A DNA stretch of 64,000 nt from Liolophura sinensis (GCF_032854445.1 NC_088305.1:12943717-13007716); one strand, 5' to 3'; counted from the stretch's first letter, positions 1-12,146 are shown. A program made the numbers and translations. Notes: generated by a model not told the origin, from the sequence alone.

Positions 1-501
1 TACATAAAATAGAATTTTTACCCATCCTCTTCTGATACCACGTAGCATTTGATGTCTAAATATAGACTAATGTTATGTAATTACTGACAGCAACGTGATC
101 GTGTTTTCAGCCATTTTGTATAATGGGCGCTTTTATTTCCTTAAACTTAGACAGATTCAGCTGTTTTACAAATAACTGAATGCTATGTTCTTGTTAGTTA
201 GAAAAACAACATATTTCGTGTTAAATATAAACTTAACAAAATTAGCTTTTTGTGCTCACATTACATGCAGATCTACTGATATCTTGTAATATAGAAATTA
301 TATTTCTATATATATCATTTACCGCCTGAAACTTGGCCATTGGGAAGACACCTATTATAGTTAAGGGATCTTTCCCTAGTTTTTCCAGTTCATTACAGCC
401 AGCCGATGTGTACAACCATTTTCGGGTAAACACCTCATGGCTTGAACCATTTAAAACATGATTTCGAAACTTATTGTCACACTTTAACAAATTTATCATG
501 G

Positions 502-676
502 TGGCTTCCTGTCCGGCCATATGTGGGAAGGTCTGCCAGCAACCTGTAGATTATTATGGGTTCCCCCTGTCCTCTGCTCGCTTCCTCCACCATACTACTG
601 GCTGCCGTCGTCTTAAGTGAAATTTTTTTGAGTGTGGTGTAAAACACCAATCACATAAATAAATAAATAAATAAAT
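502..676 (+). mobile_element. SINE family A, 5'-truncated
   Basis: Body segments GGGAAGGTCTGCCAGCAACC, CCACCATA and GTGTAAAACACCAATCA, ending in AAAT repeats. The tRNA-like head is missing. Confidence 0.85.
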
Positions 677-1250
677 GAACAAATTTATGTAGAAAAACTA
701 CATATATTTGATTTCACAAACCTGCAGCCGCTTTTAGAAGGTGGTATGGTATGTGTAATATTATGACAACATAGTATTTTGAGTAATTCTAGACCGGTGA
801 CGTCTAATAAATTGCAATTAACATCAGATAAACTGCATTCTTTTTACCTAAATTCTACTTAAGCCATGGTGCAAGGGGGCGGGTAATTTGCTTCTATTTA
901 TGCATTTACATGAACAGTTAGAATAATACCCTGAGGTATATTGACAAGAGGCCATATTTCACGGTCAAGAAATGACCACTTGTCAGCTATCACACTGGTC
1001 ACTGTTCTTTTTTTTTCTCTCTGTGCTGTAGGCCTTAATTATAACAAGGGCTATCTGTATAAAGTCAAATTATAACCTAGAGGGGCTTGTAAATGGTAAC
1101 TATGCAGCTATTCGAAAATGTTCTGGATTTGCATCCAAATATGTACAGAAACCCAAACAAACGTTTCCATGGTAATTTTTGTTTATGAAACTTTGTTCAG
1201 TTACTGTATGTGTGCTTTTGCCTCGTGCTGTATCAGTCGTTCTCTTATCA
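677..1250. other. No gene seen; probable upstream region of heme oxygenase
   Basis: AT-rich, without a repeat I recognise. It may contain the promoter, the 5'UTR exon and the 5'UTR intron. Confidence 0.3.
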
Positions 1251-1261
1251 TTGCAGAGAAA
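1251..1261 (+). other. Splice acceptor of a 5'UTR intron before the heme oxygenase ATG
   Basis: A T/C-rich tract runs into TTGCAG ending at 1256, five bases before the ATG at 1262. This suggests a non-coding first exon upstream, which I could not locate. Confidence 0.6.
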
Positions 1262-4225
1262 ATGGCGGATCAGGCTGATCTCCACCACTCCTTGAAGAGT
1301 GGAACAAAGCGGGAACACGAGATGGCAGAGAAATCCCCTTTCATACAGAAGATAATCCATGGGAGGATGAGCAAAGAGTTGTACAGGATCTTCCTGGCAG
1401 ACCTCTACTACATTTATCAGGCTCTGGAGGAAGAAGGGGAGAAGAATAAAGACCATCCCGTCTTTGGACCCATGTACTTCCCTGTCGAGCTGAACAGATG
1501 CCAATCCATAGAGAAGGACCTAGCGTACTACTACGGCAGTGACTGGAAAACCCAGATCGAGTGTACTCCTGCCGCAAAGGCCTATGTGGAGCACATTCAC
1601 ACCCTGGGTGAGGAGAACCCTTCTCTGCTTGTTCCCCACTCCTATGCCCGTTATTTGGGGGATTTGTCTGGTGGACAGATTCTCAAGTACAAGCTACAGA
1701 AATGTCTTCAGCTTCCCACAGCTGATGAAGGCCTGTGGTTCTATGAATTTGACGACGTGTATGACGTCAAGAAGTTCAAGTCATTCTATTCATCCAGGAT
1801 GAACTCTCTTGAAATGCCAGCAGAAACCCGAACCCTAGTGGAGGCAGAGGCCAAAAAAGCCTTCAAGTACAACATCGACCTGTTCGCTGAACTTCACCAG
1901 ATTGCGCTGTCTATGCCAAATGGTTACATTGAAACAGAAAAAGAGAAGGAAGCTAAAGCCAAAGTCACGAATGCGAAGACAGAAGAAAATGGGAAGGTGG
2001 CCGAAGAGAAGGATCTTCATCACACCCTGAAATCGGGAACAATGAAGGAGCATCAAAGTGCCGAAAACATGCCTTTTATTAAGCATATCATTCATGGACG
2101 CATCACCAGAGAGATCTATCGTCTTTTTCTGGCCGATCTCTACTTTATCTATGAGGCACTTGAGAAAGAGGCAGAAAAAAACAAAGATCATCCTGTGTTT
2201 GGGCCAATGTATTTCCCTGTGGAAGTGAGCAGAGTTCCAGCTCTGGAAAAAGACTTAATATTTTTCTTCGGGCACAACTGGAGAGGTCAGATTCACTGCA
2301 ACAAAGCTGCTTCTGCTTATGTGAAACGCATCCACGAGCTTGGTGAAAGTGATCCCGCATTGCTTGTCTCTCATGCTTATGCCCGCTATCTCGGAGACTT
2401 GTCTGGCGGGCAAATACTCAAATACAAACTGCAAAAGTCCATGAACTTGGATAAGACCGAGGAAGGAGTTCGATTCTACGAGTTTGATGAAATCGATGAC
2501 GTGAAGAAGTTCAAAACTTTCTACACATCAAGGATGAACTCCCTCGACGTTGACGCGCCAACTCGCACCAGGATTGAAGAGGAAGCAAGAATGGCGTTCA
2601 AGTATAACATAGACGTCTTTGCAGAGTTGGACCAGATTGCTTCCGAAATGCCCAATGGATACAATCTGAATGCCAAGGGTAAGTCTTCTCCCCAGGAGAA
2701 CCCACCAAAATCTGCTGAGGAACCAGACCTTCATAAATCCTTGAAATCTGGAACGATGAAAGAGCATCAGAGCGCAGAAAACATGCCCTTTATCAAGCAC
2801 ATCATCCACGGAACTATCACACGCAAAATCTACCGAATTTTTCTGGCCGACTTGTACTATGTGTACACAGCCCTGGAAGAAGAGGCCACTCGAAACAAAA
2901 ACCACTCGGTCTTTGGCCCAATGTACTTTCCTGTTGAGCTCAGTCGCAAAGCCACAATAGAAAAAGACCTAGAATTTTACTACGGGAAAGAGTGGCAGTC
3001 AGAGATCAAATGCACTAAGGCAGCTCAAGTATACGTGGACAGAATTCGAGAGCTTGGTCAAAACGACCCTGCACTTCTGGTCTCTCATGCGTACGCGCGC
3101 TATCTTGGAGACATATCGGGTGGACAGATCTTGAAGTACAAACTACAGAAATGTCTCAACTTGTCCAAAGAAGGCGAGGGTGTCCACTTCTATGAGTTCA
3201 GTGAGATTTCAGACATCAAGAAGTTCAAAGGTTTCTACACTGGAAGGATGAACTCTTTAGAAGTGGAAGCTGAGGAGAGAAAGAGAATCGAAGAGGAAGC
3301 TCGGATGGCTTTCCAGTATAACATCAGATTGTTCGCAGAATTAGACGACATTGCCAAAAACATGACGGATGCTTACGCAACTCGAACCAAAGACAAATCT
3401 CCCTTGGAAGAGCAACCGGATCTTCATCAGTCACTGAAATCTGGCACGATGAAAGAACATCAAAGCGCGGAAAACATGCCGTTTATCAAACAGATCATCC
3501 ACGGTCGTATCACGCGAGAGAGTTACCGCGTGTTCTTGGCGGATCTCTACTTCGTGTATAGAGCACTTGAGGAAGAAGGCGAGCGAAACAAAGCCCATCC
3601 AGTCTTCGGTCCAATGTACTTCCCTGTAGAACTCACACGGCTTCCATCCATAGAAAAGGACTTGGAATTCTATTATGGTGAACACTGGAAGAAAGCTATT
3701 ACATGTACCTCTGCAGCTCAACAGTACGCCAGAAGAATCCGCGAGTTGGGTCAGAATGACCCGGCTCTATTGGTGAGTCACGCTTACGCCAGATACCTAG
3801 GAGACATATCGGGGGGTCAAATTCTAAAATACAAGATCCAGAAATCTCTCCAGCTCTCGGACGGTGAAGGTGGCGTGGCGTTCTACGACTTTGACGAGAT
3901 TGACGACATCAAAAAGTTTAAGAGCTTCTATACCGGTCGGATGAACAATTTAGACATCGACCCAGATACCCGAAGCCGCATACAACAAGAGGCCAAGGAA
4001 GCTTTCCAATACAACATCCGTCTTTTTGCAGAGTTAGATGAAATCTGTAACTCAATGCCAAACGGGTACCATCCAGCCAAGACGAGTGAAATCCTAGAAA
4101 TGTCCACTGGATCATTGTCTGTGGTCACCCAACCAATCTTGGGAATCAAAGGCTTCACATTGGAGCGTCTTTGGCAGTGGATGATGTTCTTGCTGCTGGC
4201 AGCGATTGTGATAGACTTTGTGTGA
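1262..4225 (+). CDS. Tetra-domain heme oxygenase, membrane-anchored
   Basis: Predicted to oxidise heme to biliverdin, CO and ferrous iron at the cytosolic face of the ER, as family HO-1/HO-2 does. The 987-residue product holds four heme oxygenase domains starting near residues 6, 251, 489 and 720. Each keeps the proximal heme histidine in a TKREH/TMKEH context (H19, H264, H502, H733) and the distal-helix motif GDLSGGQ or GDISGGQ (133-139, 378-384, 616-622, 847-853). Domains 1 and 2 are joined by a charged Lys/Glu linker (about 221-250). A hydrophobic tail (about 967-987) matches the C-terminal anchor of vertebrate HO-1. Usual family length is about 250-320 residues with one domain. The open frame extends upstream to an ATG at 1118, but a pyrimidine-rich tract ending in TTGCAG at 1256 looks like a splice acceptor, and the family-like N-terminus begins at 1262, so that start is chosen. 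No intron interrupts the four domains. Confidence 0.95.
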   Translation: MADQADLHHSLKSGTKREHEMAEKSPFIQKIIHGRMSKELYRIFLADLYYIYQALEEEGEKNKDHPVFGPMYFPVELNRCQSIEKDLAYYYGSDWKTQIECTPAAKAYVEHIHTLGEENPSLLVPHSYARYLGDLSGGQILKYKLQKCLQLPTADEGLWFYEFDDVYDVKKFKSFYSSRMNSLEMPAETRTLVEAEAKKAFKYNIDLFAELHQIALSMPNGYIETEKEKEAKAKVTNAKTEENGKVAEEKDLHHTLKSGTMKEHQSAENMPFIKHIIHGRITREIYRLFLADLYFIYEALEKEAEKNKDHPVFGPMYFPVEVSRVPALEKDLIFFFGHNWRGQIHCNKAASAYVKRIHELGESDPALLVSHAYARYLGDLSGGQILKYKLQKSMNLDKTEEGVRFYEFDEIDDVKKFKTFYTSRMNSLDVDAPTRTRIEEEARMAFKYNIDVFAELDQIASEMPNGYNLNAKGKSSPQENPPKSAEEPDLHKSLKSGTMKEHQSAENMPFIKHIIHGTITRKIYRIFLADLYYVYTALEEEATRNKNHSVFGPMYFPVELSRKATIEKDLEFYYGKEWQSEIKCTKAAQVYVDRIRELGQNDPALLVSHAYARYLGDISGGQILKYKLQKCLNLSKEGEGVHFYEFSEISDIKKFKGFYTGRMNSLEVEAEERKRIEEEARMAFQYNIRLFAELDDIAKNMTDAYATRTKDKSPLEEQPDLHQSLKSGTMKEHQSAENMPFIKQIIHGRITRESYRVFLADLYFVYRALEEEGERNKAHPVFGPMYFPVELTRLPSIEKDLEFYYGEHWKKAITCTSAAQQYARRIRELGQNDPALLVSHAYARYLGDISGGQILKYKIQKSLQLSDGEGGVAFYDFDEIDDIKKFKSFYTGRMNNLDIDPDTRSRIQQEAKEAFQYNIRLFAELDEICNSMPNGYHPAKTSEILEMSTGSLSVVTQPILGIKGFTLERLWQWMMFLLLAAIVIDFV

Positions 4226-4303
4226 TGTGCAACAATATAAACTTTGCTCACAGTGACAGCGATATTTATAAACAATGAAAAGTCAAAATTTAAGTATTCC
4301 GTA

Positions 4304-4309
4304 AATAAA
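4304..4309 (+). other. Candidate poly(A) signal of the heme oxygenase gene
   Basis: AATAAA lies about 80 bases after the stop codon at 4223-4225. Later ATTAAA motifs (for example near 4945) would give a longer 3'UTR. Confidence 0.4.
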
Positions 4310-7300
4310 TTAATGTTAAAGAAAGCAACGGCTAAGGGTCATGACTTTGGAGCCGGAAACATCAGTATGAAGCGAATATCTGCACATTAATTTGTACTGC
4401 TTAGTGCAAGTGTTAAAATTTTTTTCAGGCGTGATTGTCAATGGTCTGTGATGTGACTTTTCATTCGTTTAAAGTTTTAGAATGCAGTTTGATTAGCTTT
4501 GTCCACGCACAAGTTTTCTCCCTGAAATTTTGATTTCACTTTTGTGCATGCATACGTCTAAATTATTTTGTCTAGCCCAGGTATGTCCTATTGCTAGTGC
4601 TAATCATGTCCAGTGTCAAATCCATGGGAGAAAGTATCTGTACAGGCACGCTATTTGAGCTTGACTAGTCTCTAAAAAAAAACCCTTCAAAAGAGTGCCA
4701 TTGGACCGGAAACAAATTCATTAGTGCACATATTCTCAGCTGATATGATCAAACTTTTCCTTGTTTTTTATGTTAAATATACCAATTGCATTATGTTCAT
4801 TTTAGACATAAGCTTTACCAAAGCCTGTTTTTTTTTGTTTTGTTTTTTTTAATTTATTTTTTCTGTTCAGTCGTTTATAAACTCGCCCCTGTTTTCAACC
4901 ATATATATACACAGCAATCGTAGAAAGGGTAGCATGTCCAGATATTAAAGTTACTGTTCCTGTATACCAATTGTGTTCTGGAAATTAGTCACTGCGCGGA
5001 CTGATATTTTGACATTTTATGTTTAACTACATGTATTTGGAGATGAAGGGAATTTAGATAAGGGAACTGAAGTTTTTAGCGTGTGGGCGCGATGTAATGA
5101 CCTATGAGCGTCTCACCAATGCGTTCGCTGGAAGTTCAATCCAGCTCATACTGGCTTCCTCTCATGGAAAAGTCTGACAGCAGCCTGCTCATGGTTTTGG
5201 GTTTCCCCCTGGCTCTAGCTGTCTGGTTTTTTCACAGTATTGTTTGCCGCCGTCGTGTAAGTGAAATATTCTCGAGTACGACATGAAACACCAACCAACT
5301 TTCTCAATCATGTGCATCAGTTCTGAATTTCCATTGTAACGCTCAGATTTTAATATGTGTAGCCAATACCTTTTTTGTGACCAAGTATATTTATTTTTTA
5401 ATTTATTTTAATATATTTCTTTTTACCCTATTTATGTTTTCCCTTATTTTTGTCTCTGTATGCATGATCAACAAACTGGGTTTACCAAAGACTTGAGATA
5501 GTACTCTATATGTAAGAGTACGTGACACTAAGGCAAATCAGTCCTCGTTCATATGCAAGCTTTTCAACGTCATTTCAAACCGTGCAATCGTCATAAATAA
5601 CTTTGTCTATTGGCAGTATAATCTTAACGCCATGTCATCGCTTTTGCTTGTATACAAATACTCATTCTGTGTTAACTGTGTTGACATTTTACAATTGAGG
5701 TTGCATCCTGCATGAAATCCTATAAATGTACTGGTACAAGTGTACCTAATTATTAAAGAACACATGATGATATTAAAGAAGTGCGTATGTCACTACCAGA
5801 ATATGTTGACTTTGTGTATGGTCTACTTTGGATGACCTTTACGTACTAAATGGGAAGTGCGGACAACACTGTATATCATGTGCATGTACATAAAGGCCCA
5901 TGTCAAGCATGTATGATATTTTGATAGCCCTTAGCATATACACATGGACTGTAACCTATCTGCACTGAACTGCGAAGAAAACTGCCGGATGGTGTCAAGT
6001 TACAAGAGAGGATTATCGCAGGCTGATGTCACTCCAATTTTTAGCGCACTGAATTAGTACACCCCTTTGTCCAGCGCATCTACAATGAACGATTGGTTGG
6101 TAGCCACTGGAACCTCATGTAGACATTTGACAGGATTGTTTGTTCATTACTGCAATATAATTAACAGACGTATGGTTCGTAGAATAAAACCCGAGCAGCG
6201 ACGACAGTGGAATAGCTGACAAATGGTCAAACTTTACCTGTGAAATAGGACCTCTTGTCAATTTACCTGGATCGGGGTTTTGTTCTAACTGTCCACGGAA
6301 AAACATTCCCGCCAGAATGTATTGTACATACAACTCCACCAACCTAAGCGTTCAGATCATAGTTTAACTGGATACATGCAACAGTAAAAGACTTGCCTTG
6401 CACTGTTGTCCAGCTCAATTAGGTTACGGTGCTGTGCTTCTCTCTTGTGTGTTACCGGCTTTATTTCTTATTTGTATAGTTTCTTACATTCCCTTTTGTC
6501 TTTGGGAGCTAGTGTTAAACGTTGTTTTGGAAATGGATCTTGCGCTTATCGACTTGGAACGCCCTTTACGGACTACGAACGGTATATGAATGTCGGACAT
6601 GACGCTTATCTTCCTTCCGTCATTGGGACTTCTTTAATCTCAGCTGTGGGCTTCTAACATGGTGCTTGTACAGTTCAGGGCATGATCGTGAGGTTTCCTT
6701 TCCTACAATATATCAATGTTCGGCTTTACCTTGCATGGGTATTTACGCAGTAGAGAGAAAGATGTGTACTGGAAGCTATTGTCGATTTCTGTTAACCAGT
6801 CGCCTACATTAATCTGTCTGTAACAACGGCCATACTCGCTACCAAAATTGGCTTCAGTCTATGGCATCCAGCTTGTCACTGGTGTTTTGAATAATTATGA
6901 CGTCATCCAAGGCAGTGTGTTCTTGCCGTCGAACCGAGCTGACGGACTTTAGAAAATTGTTCTAACTTCATTTTCCTTGCAAGAGTATGGACTTCAGACA
7001 TAATCCATGTGCAGAGTTTGTGCTGTCACGGACTAAAGGCAATTTTGGGAGCGAGTATGACAGATTTTAAAGATAGCTGAGTATAGGCGACTGGCTAATA
7101 GAAATAGACTATAGTCATTGTATACACCAAGTGTTTGATTCCGTCAAATCTCAACATTCGACTTACATAAACATGACTGGGTGCACAATATGAAGCAAGG
7201 TTCTGTGTTTTTTTTTTTTAAATCCAGCTACTGATGGGATTCCCTTAATCACAGCCTTCTGCAAATGAACCGCATCTTCGTATACAGTCGAGAATACGGT

Positions 7301-8270
7301 GCTGTATAAATGGTTTCGTTTCGCCCTGTTTGAGGCTCCGGAAACCTCACCCGACGGCGTTGATGGTTCCCGTCGTCTGTGGTGTTCTCGTGAAATCAGA
7401 TTTCTCTGGATTGACCTAGAAATTCAAGACCGTGTCCAGAGAGTTTTGTGAACTTCATCTACAGGGTATTTTTCCTTTTGGATACATTTTTCCCGTTAAT
7501 GTTCCGGTTTATGGGTTTGAGGAACCACTGGGGCACAAACTGCCACATTTCTGTAGGTAACCGAAACACCATCGAGAACTGGATTTAAGCCTGCGGTCTT
7601 ATTGGTTAGCGTTCGAATGACTGCAATGAAAACAGTGCTTTCATATCTTAAACTGTAACTATGAGCTGCGATGTAATCTTTTCCGCCCGTAAACTATACA
7701 ATAAGGTTAGATTCAAGTCGAATTTAAATATCTTTACCGACCACGGGCGCGGGGGAGAGACACGGGAGACCTTATGAAGCGCTCGTTCTTAAGCGTAATG
7801 TAACAATAGCCGTGTCTCACAGGGTTGACCAAATATGGTTTCACAATACATCGTACCTGTAATAAAGGGGTCAGGTAAACAAATATAGCAAAATTTTGAG
7901 AAACATCATAAAGGGATAGTGTAAAAATATTGCTTTTTAGATGGGTGTTTAGACATAAATCTTGCAGTGCACCGTTTCTTCACCATATTGCATATCCCAG
8001 GTGTAAAGACGATATATACAGTGACTTTTTTCTTGAATGTAACTGTTTTTCCTTAATAAAGAAAATATCTTTTTTACATAGCAAAATATTTTGTTCGAAA
8101 GAAAATATATGGCTTCACACATTTAGATAAATATATCCTTAAAATGAAAGAAAAAATGAAAGTATTTCTCAACAGTTTCAGGAGAGGTAAATTGACTAGA
8201 ACGTGCTTACATGGTGGTTCGGAATAGGCCATCTATCGAGCTGTTTTACAGGTGGTATAGGTATTATTGA
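4310..8270. other. No gene seen between heme oxygenase and the 8.3-kb SINE
   Basis: Apart from the SINE at 5.1 kb I see only short chance open frames. The stretch 6.4-7.6 kb is less AT-rich but shows no coding pattern. Confidence 0.4.
5077..5301 (+). mobile_element. SINE family A, diverged
   Basis: TCTCACCAATGCG, CCAGCTCATACTGGCTTCCT, AAGTGAAATATTCT and GAAACACCAACCAA in order; head partly lost. Confidence 0.85.
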
Positions 8271-8530
8271 TTTATTTATTTATTTATTTATTTGATTGGT
8301 GTTTTACGCCGTACTCAAGAATATTTCACTTATACGACGGCGACCAGCATTATGGTGGGAGGAAACCGGGCACAGCCCGGGGGAAACCCACGACCATCCG
8401 CAGGTTGCTGGCAGACCTTTACACGCACGGCCGGAGAGGGAGCCAGCATGAGCTGGAACTCACAGAGACCACATTGGTGAGAGGCTCCTGGGTTACGCTA
8501 GCGCGCTAACCGACTGAGCCACGGAGAACC
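8271..8530 (-). mobile_element. SINE family A, near full length
   Basis: Reads TTTA repeats, GATTGGTGTTTTACGCCGTA, a CGACGGCGACCAGCATTATG body, then CGCTAACCGACTGAGCCACG, the complement of a tRNA-like A box. Confidence 0.95.
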
Positions 8531-8748
8531 CACATTGCTGTAGTAAAAAGCGATAGCACAATGGGATAACGTGAGAGCGATGCTTGATCTTCTCTGTGCT
8601 ACATCTTCTACCAGTTTATCATCACTTAGCGCGACAGCAAATCATAACAAGCATAATCCATAACTAGCTATCACAAAATCGTATTTGCGTATCGTATTGC
8701 ATTATGGCACATGACTAACTGTTTTATCGCAATATTGTACTTTATCAT

Positions 8749-8843
8749 TGCCCGGTTTCCTTCCACCACAATGCTGGCCACCGTCATATAAGTGAAATAT
8801 TCTTGAGTACGGCAAAAAAAAAAGACACCAATCAAATAAAATA
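8749..8843 (+). mobile_element. SINE family A, 3' fragment
   Basis: Carries CCCGGTTTCC, TAAGTGAAATATTCTTGAGT and CACCAATCAAATAAA, with a local poly-A expansion. Confidence 0.85.
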
Positions 8844-8888
8844 GAGTAAGTGAGTAAGGGCTTGGGGTTTAATGTATTTAACAAGTTT

Positions 8889-9075
8889 TCAGTCATATGA
8901 CGACGAAGGAATCCTTAGAGTGCATGTAATGTGCCTTCAAGTTGGAGGACGGATTTACAAAGCTCTTTCATCTTATGTTGCTTCACTGGGACGCCTTACC
9001 GAAGGAAAGTAAGCACTATCCCTTCATGCTTAACGCCAAGCGAGGAAGTTACAACTTCCTCCTTTAAGGTCGAAA
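8889..9075 (-). mobile_element. SINE family B, diverged
   Basis: Reverse-complement match to the copy at 32.6 kb (CCTTAGAGTGCATGTAATGT, GGACGGATTT, TTGCTTCACTGGGACGCC), continuing into TTAACGCCAAGCGAGGAAG. Confidence 0.65.
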
Positions 9076-10698
9076 CATATAGAGGATATTGCATTGAGAA
9101 GGTTAAATATCATAAATATTTTTCAAGAGAGAAGTGAAAATGATAACCCACAAGACGCGAAGCCAGTGAGATATCACTTTCATCAGTGAAGGAGAACCCT
9201 GACATTTCACCTTTATATAATGTCTTATCATTGTGCAATCATTGGCAATGTGAATTTCTGTTTCTACGCCTATACAGTAGATTCAGTCCAAACACCCTTT
9301 TTGAAATACATCACACGCATTTCATACAGGCCTACAACGTAACGTAAAGTGTATCATAACTTTTTCTCCAGGGCTAAAAGAATAGGACCTAAACCCTCGT
9401 GGCAAGCTCGTCGTAAAAGGCAACAAACCTAGAGCTCTGACGTATGGGCTCTTTTGAGAGAATAACACTTCTGGTTTAAACGTAGTATTATCCTCGATTT
9501 AGGCATAGCACCCAAGTTTGTTCCATTCGATGCCCAGTAAAGGCATCAAACATGTCCATGTCAACTCTGATATTGACTTGCCGATGTTCGGCGGGTGTCC
9601 TGCATACTTGACTCCATATATTTTGACAGCGTTGTCTTAGCGATGCTGTAGTTAAATTTTTAAAGGATGATTTCTACCATATTAAGGAATTTTATATAAT
9701 TTAGTTTTCAAATCTGAGCGTGAGTTTTAACGGCGTCTGTTCCGTGTTTGTTTTTATTTTGAATGTTTTTTATTCTCATGTTGAAAGAACAGGTTATATA
9801 GAACAGTGAAACGTATCTCTCCTTGGTCTCATATGTTCTCGCTACATTACTGCATGTGGCGTTACACAGTAGTTGTCTTCCTTTTTAGAAGTAATAGGTT
9901 TGCCATTAGTAAAACTGCCTAAAGTTAAAAATAGAAAGTTGAATTTGACACACTTCCGAGACGTACATGTATATTTAAACTGCTTAATGAATCATCCTTA
10001 ATAATAAAGAATATATCATTATCTTTTGATAAACAAGTCCGGCTGTTTTCCCTTCCTGTAGCATGATCTAGTGCTTAATGGGTACGGTATTTTTATGTAG
10101 TCTCATATCTGGTAGAACTATATAGTATGTGTTGTGCGCATCAGGGGAGACAACTCTACCAATGTGCACAATATTTTCATTGACTGGTCGTGAATGTTTA
10201 CAATGAACAAGACTGAACGTGAACAAGCTCAGACGCCAGGATGTCAACCAAAATATTTAATAATACCACTGAGGTGGTATAAACTAGAATACATTTTTTC
10301 TACCTCCATCATTATACTATTTTTTTTATCTTTGAAGGAAAAGACAACTCAAAAGTAAGCACATTAAAAAAAAGAAAAAAAAGAAAGAGGAAAGCATTGC
10401 AAGATAAATTGCATTAAATCTTGTAACTCATCTTGTTAAATGTTACTCATATCGTTAAATGCTTTGGACATGCGTAAATGCAATCAATTGAAGTTGTATG
10501 AAGGTTTGCGTCATGGGCCTCCCAGCCAGCAACACGCACTATCATGTTTTCTATATATTTACTTACATGCAACATACTTGTGAACACTATCACTATTTAA
10601 GTAATTTTTTTACTCATGGGAGATAACGGCTATTTCAACAATAATTTGTAATGGAAAAAGCCTCTTGTGAAGCGAGAGAATCTATTGTGTTGGCTACA
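9076..10698. other. No gene seen
   Basis: AT-rich sequence with short poly-A/T runs. A GTGGCAAGCTCGTCGTAAAA segment near 9400 may be a repeat scrap. Confidence 0.4.
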
Positions 10699-10812
10699 TG
10701 GTTCATTTATTTATTTGATTAGTGTTTTATGCATTACACAAGAATATTTCCCTTATACAACGATCCGCAGGTTGCTGGAACACATAGGGCCAGAGAAGAA
10801 GCCAGCATGATA
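10699..10812 (-). mobile_element. SINE family A, internally deleted
   Basis: The 3' tail (ATTTATTTGATTAGTGTTTT) is joined to GATCCGCAGGTTGCTGG, missing the intervening G-rich body. Confidence 0.75.
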
Positions 10813-11274
10813 CATGGTTCATAATGCTCATGACAAAATTGTAAAAAATCGAAGGCACTTAACTCTCTTTCAAAAGTATTTTTAAAAAAAGTAATAACAA
10901 GAGTATATTACAATGTAATTTTCAGATGTGCATCGTATGAGCCTTACTTCATCTTTGAGCCTATTTGTTTCACTTGAATAGATGCCAAAATGACAACTAC
11001 TGAGTGATCAGCTTATACAATGTTTCCAGTGTGAAGCTTTTATCACCATGCTTTATTTCATGAAGCTATATGATAACATTTAATTGATGATCTGTAGTTC
11101 TCACTGGGAATATAAAAACTTAATTCTAGCATATCTAGCTCAGATTGACACACTGACGCATCAACAAAAGAAGTTTCAATGCCATCTTTTTCTTTATTCA
11201 TTTACTTCATTGGTATTTTAATTACACTGTACTTCAAAACTCCATACATATAATGCTGGGTCATAGTTTTGGGT

Positions 11275-11665
11275 GAGGATGTCTTCAAGGACAAGAATTT
11301 CATATACATAAAGCTGAGTCATTGACTGGTTGAACGGCCAAGAATTTTGTATATACATGTATAATCTTTGAACAAGCCTACTCGGACAAGAATTTTGTAA
11401 GACATGTATAATGTTTGTCATATGTACTGGTGGAACAAGCCTACTCAGACAAGAATTTTGTATATACATGTATAATGTTTGTCATATTTATGGGTGGAAC
11501 AAGCCTACTCAGACAAGAATTTTGTGTATACATGTATAATGTTTGTCATATTTATGGGTGGAATGAGCCCACTCAGACAAGAATTTTGTGTATACATGTA
11601 TAATGTTTGTCATATTTACGGGTGGAATGAGCCCACTCAGACAAGAATTTTACACATACAATGCT
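11275..11665 (+). repeat. 64-bp tandem repeat, about six copies
   Basis: Unit built on ACAAGAATTTTGTGTATACA, TGTATAATGTTTGTCATATT and GGGTGGAACAAGCCTACTCA. The 5' units are shorter and more diverged. Confidence 0.9.
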
Positions 11666-12146
11666 ATTCTTAAATGGAATAAACTTAACCTTGAAGAAAC
11701 ATGACAGCTTGATATATATACCTTCTGATTACTGCTCTCAGACAAGTCAAAGGGAGTCAAAGGTTTTTTAATGCAAGGCCTCGCATCATACAGAAACTTA
11801 ATTCTTACAAATACACATACATGTATTAAATACAGCTTGGTACATTTTGCAACACAACATTACAAAGTACAGTTTGATCATATATGTAACCCTTGACTAT
11901 AATTACTTGGGCTGGAAGGACAAATTGATTATTTAAAACTTTTTAAATAGTCACACATGTATGATCATAGAATAAGGGTGAATATAGTATACACAAAAAA
12001 CTTCTTTCAGAGGCATATAACAGCTGGCAGAGTAATATTACCGAATGTGTATATGGATAACAATTTTGATTTATTGGTCTGCAATATTTCAATACATGTA
12101 CATAATAACATTGATGTCAAAAGCAGAGTTAGATGTACTTCTTCAT

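Noticed and set aside
1118-1261. Upstream in-frame ATG at 1118 as heme oxygenase start
   Set aside because: It would add 48 residues unlike any HO, and the segment ends in a convincing 3' splice site.
1100-4275. Antisense and shifted open frames over the heme oxygenase exon
   Set aside because: Shadow frames of a strongly coding exon with four repeated domains; they recur at the same place in each domain.
6398-6657. Overlapping 63- and 83-codon plus-strand frames
   Set aside because: Hydrophobic but unsupported by splice sites, motifs or a second exon.
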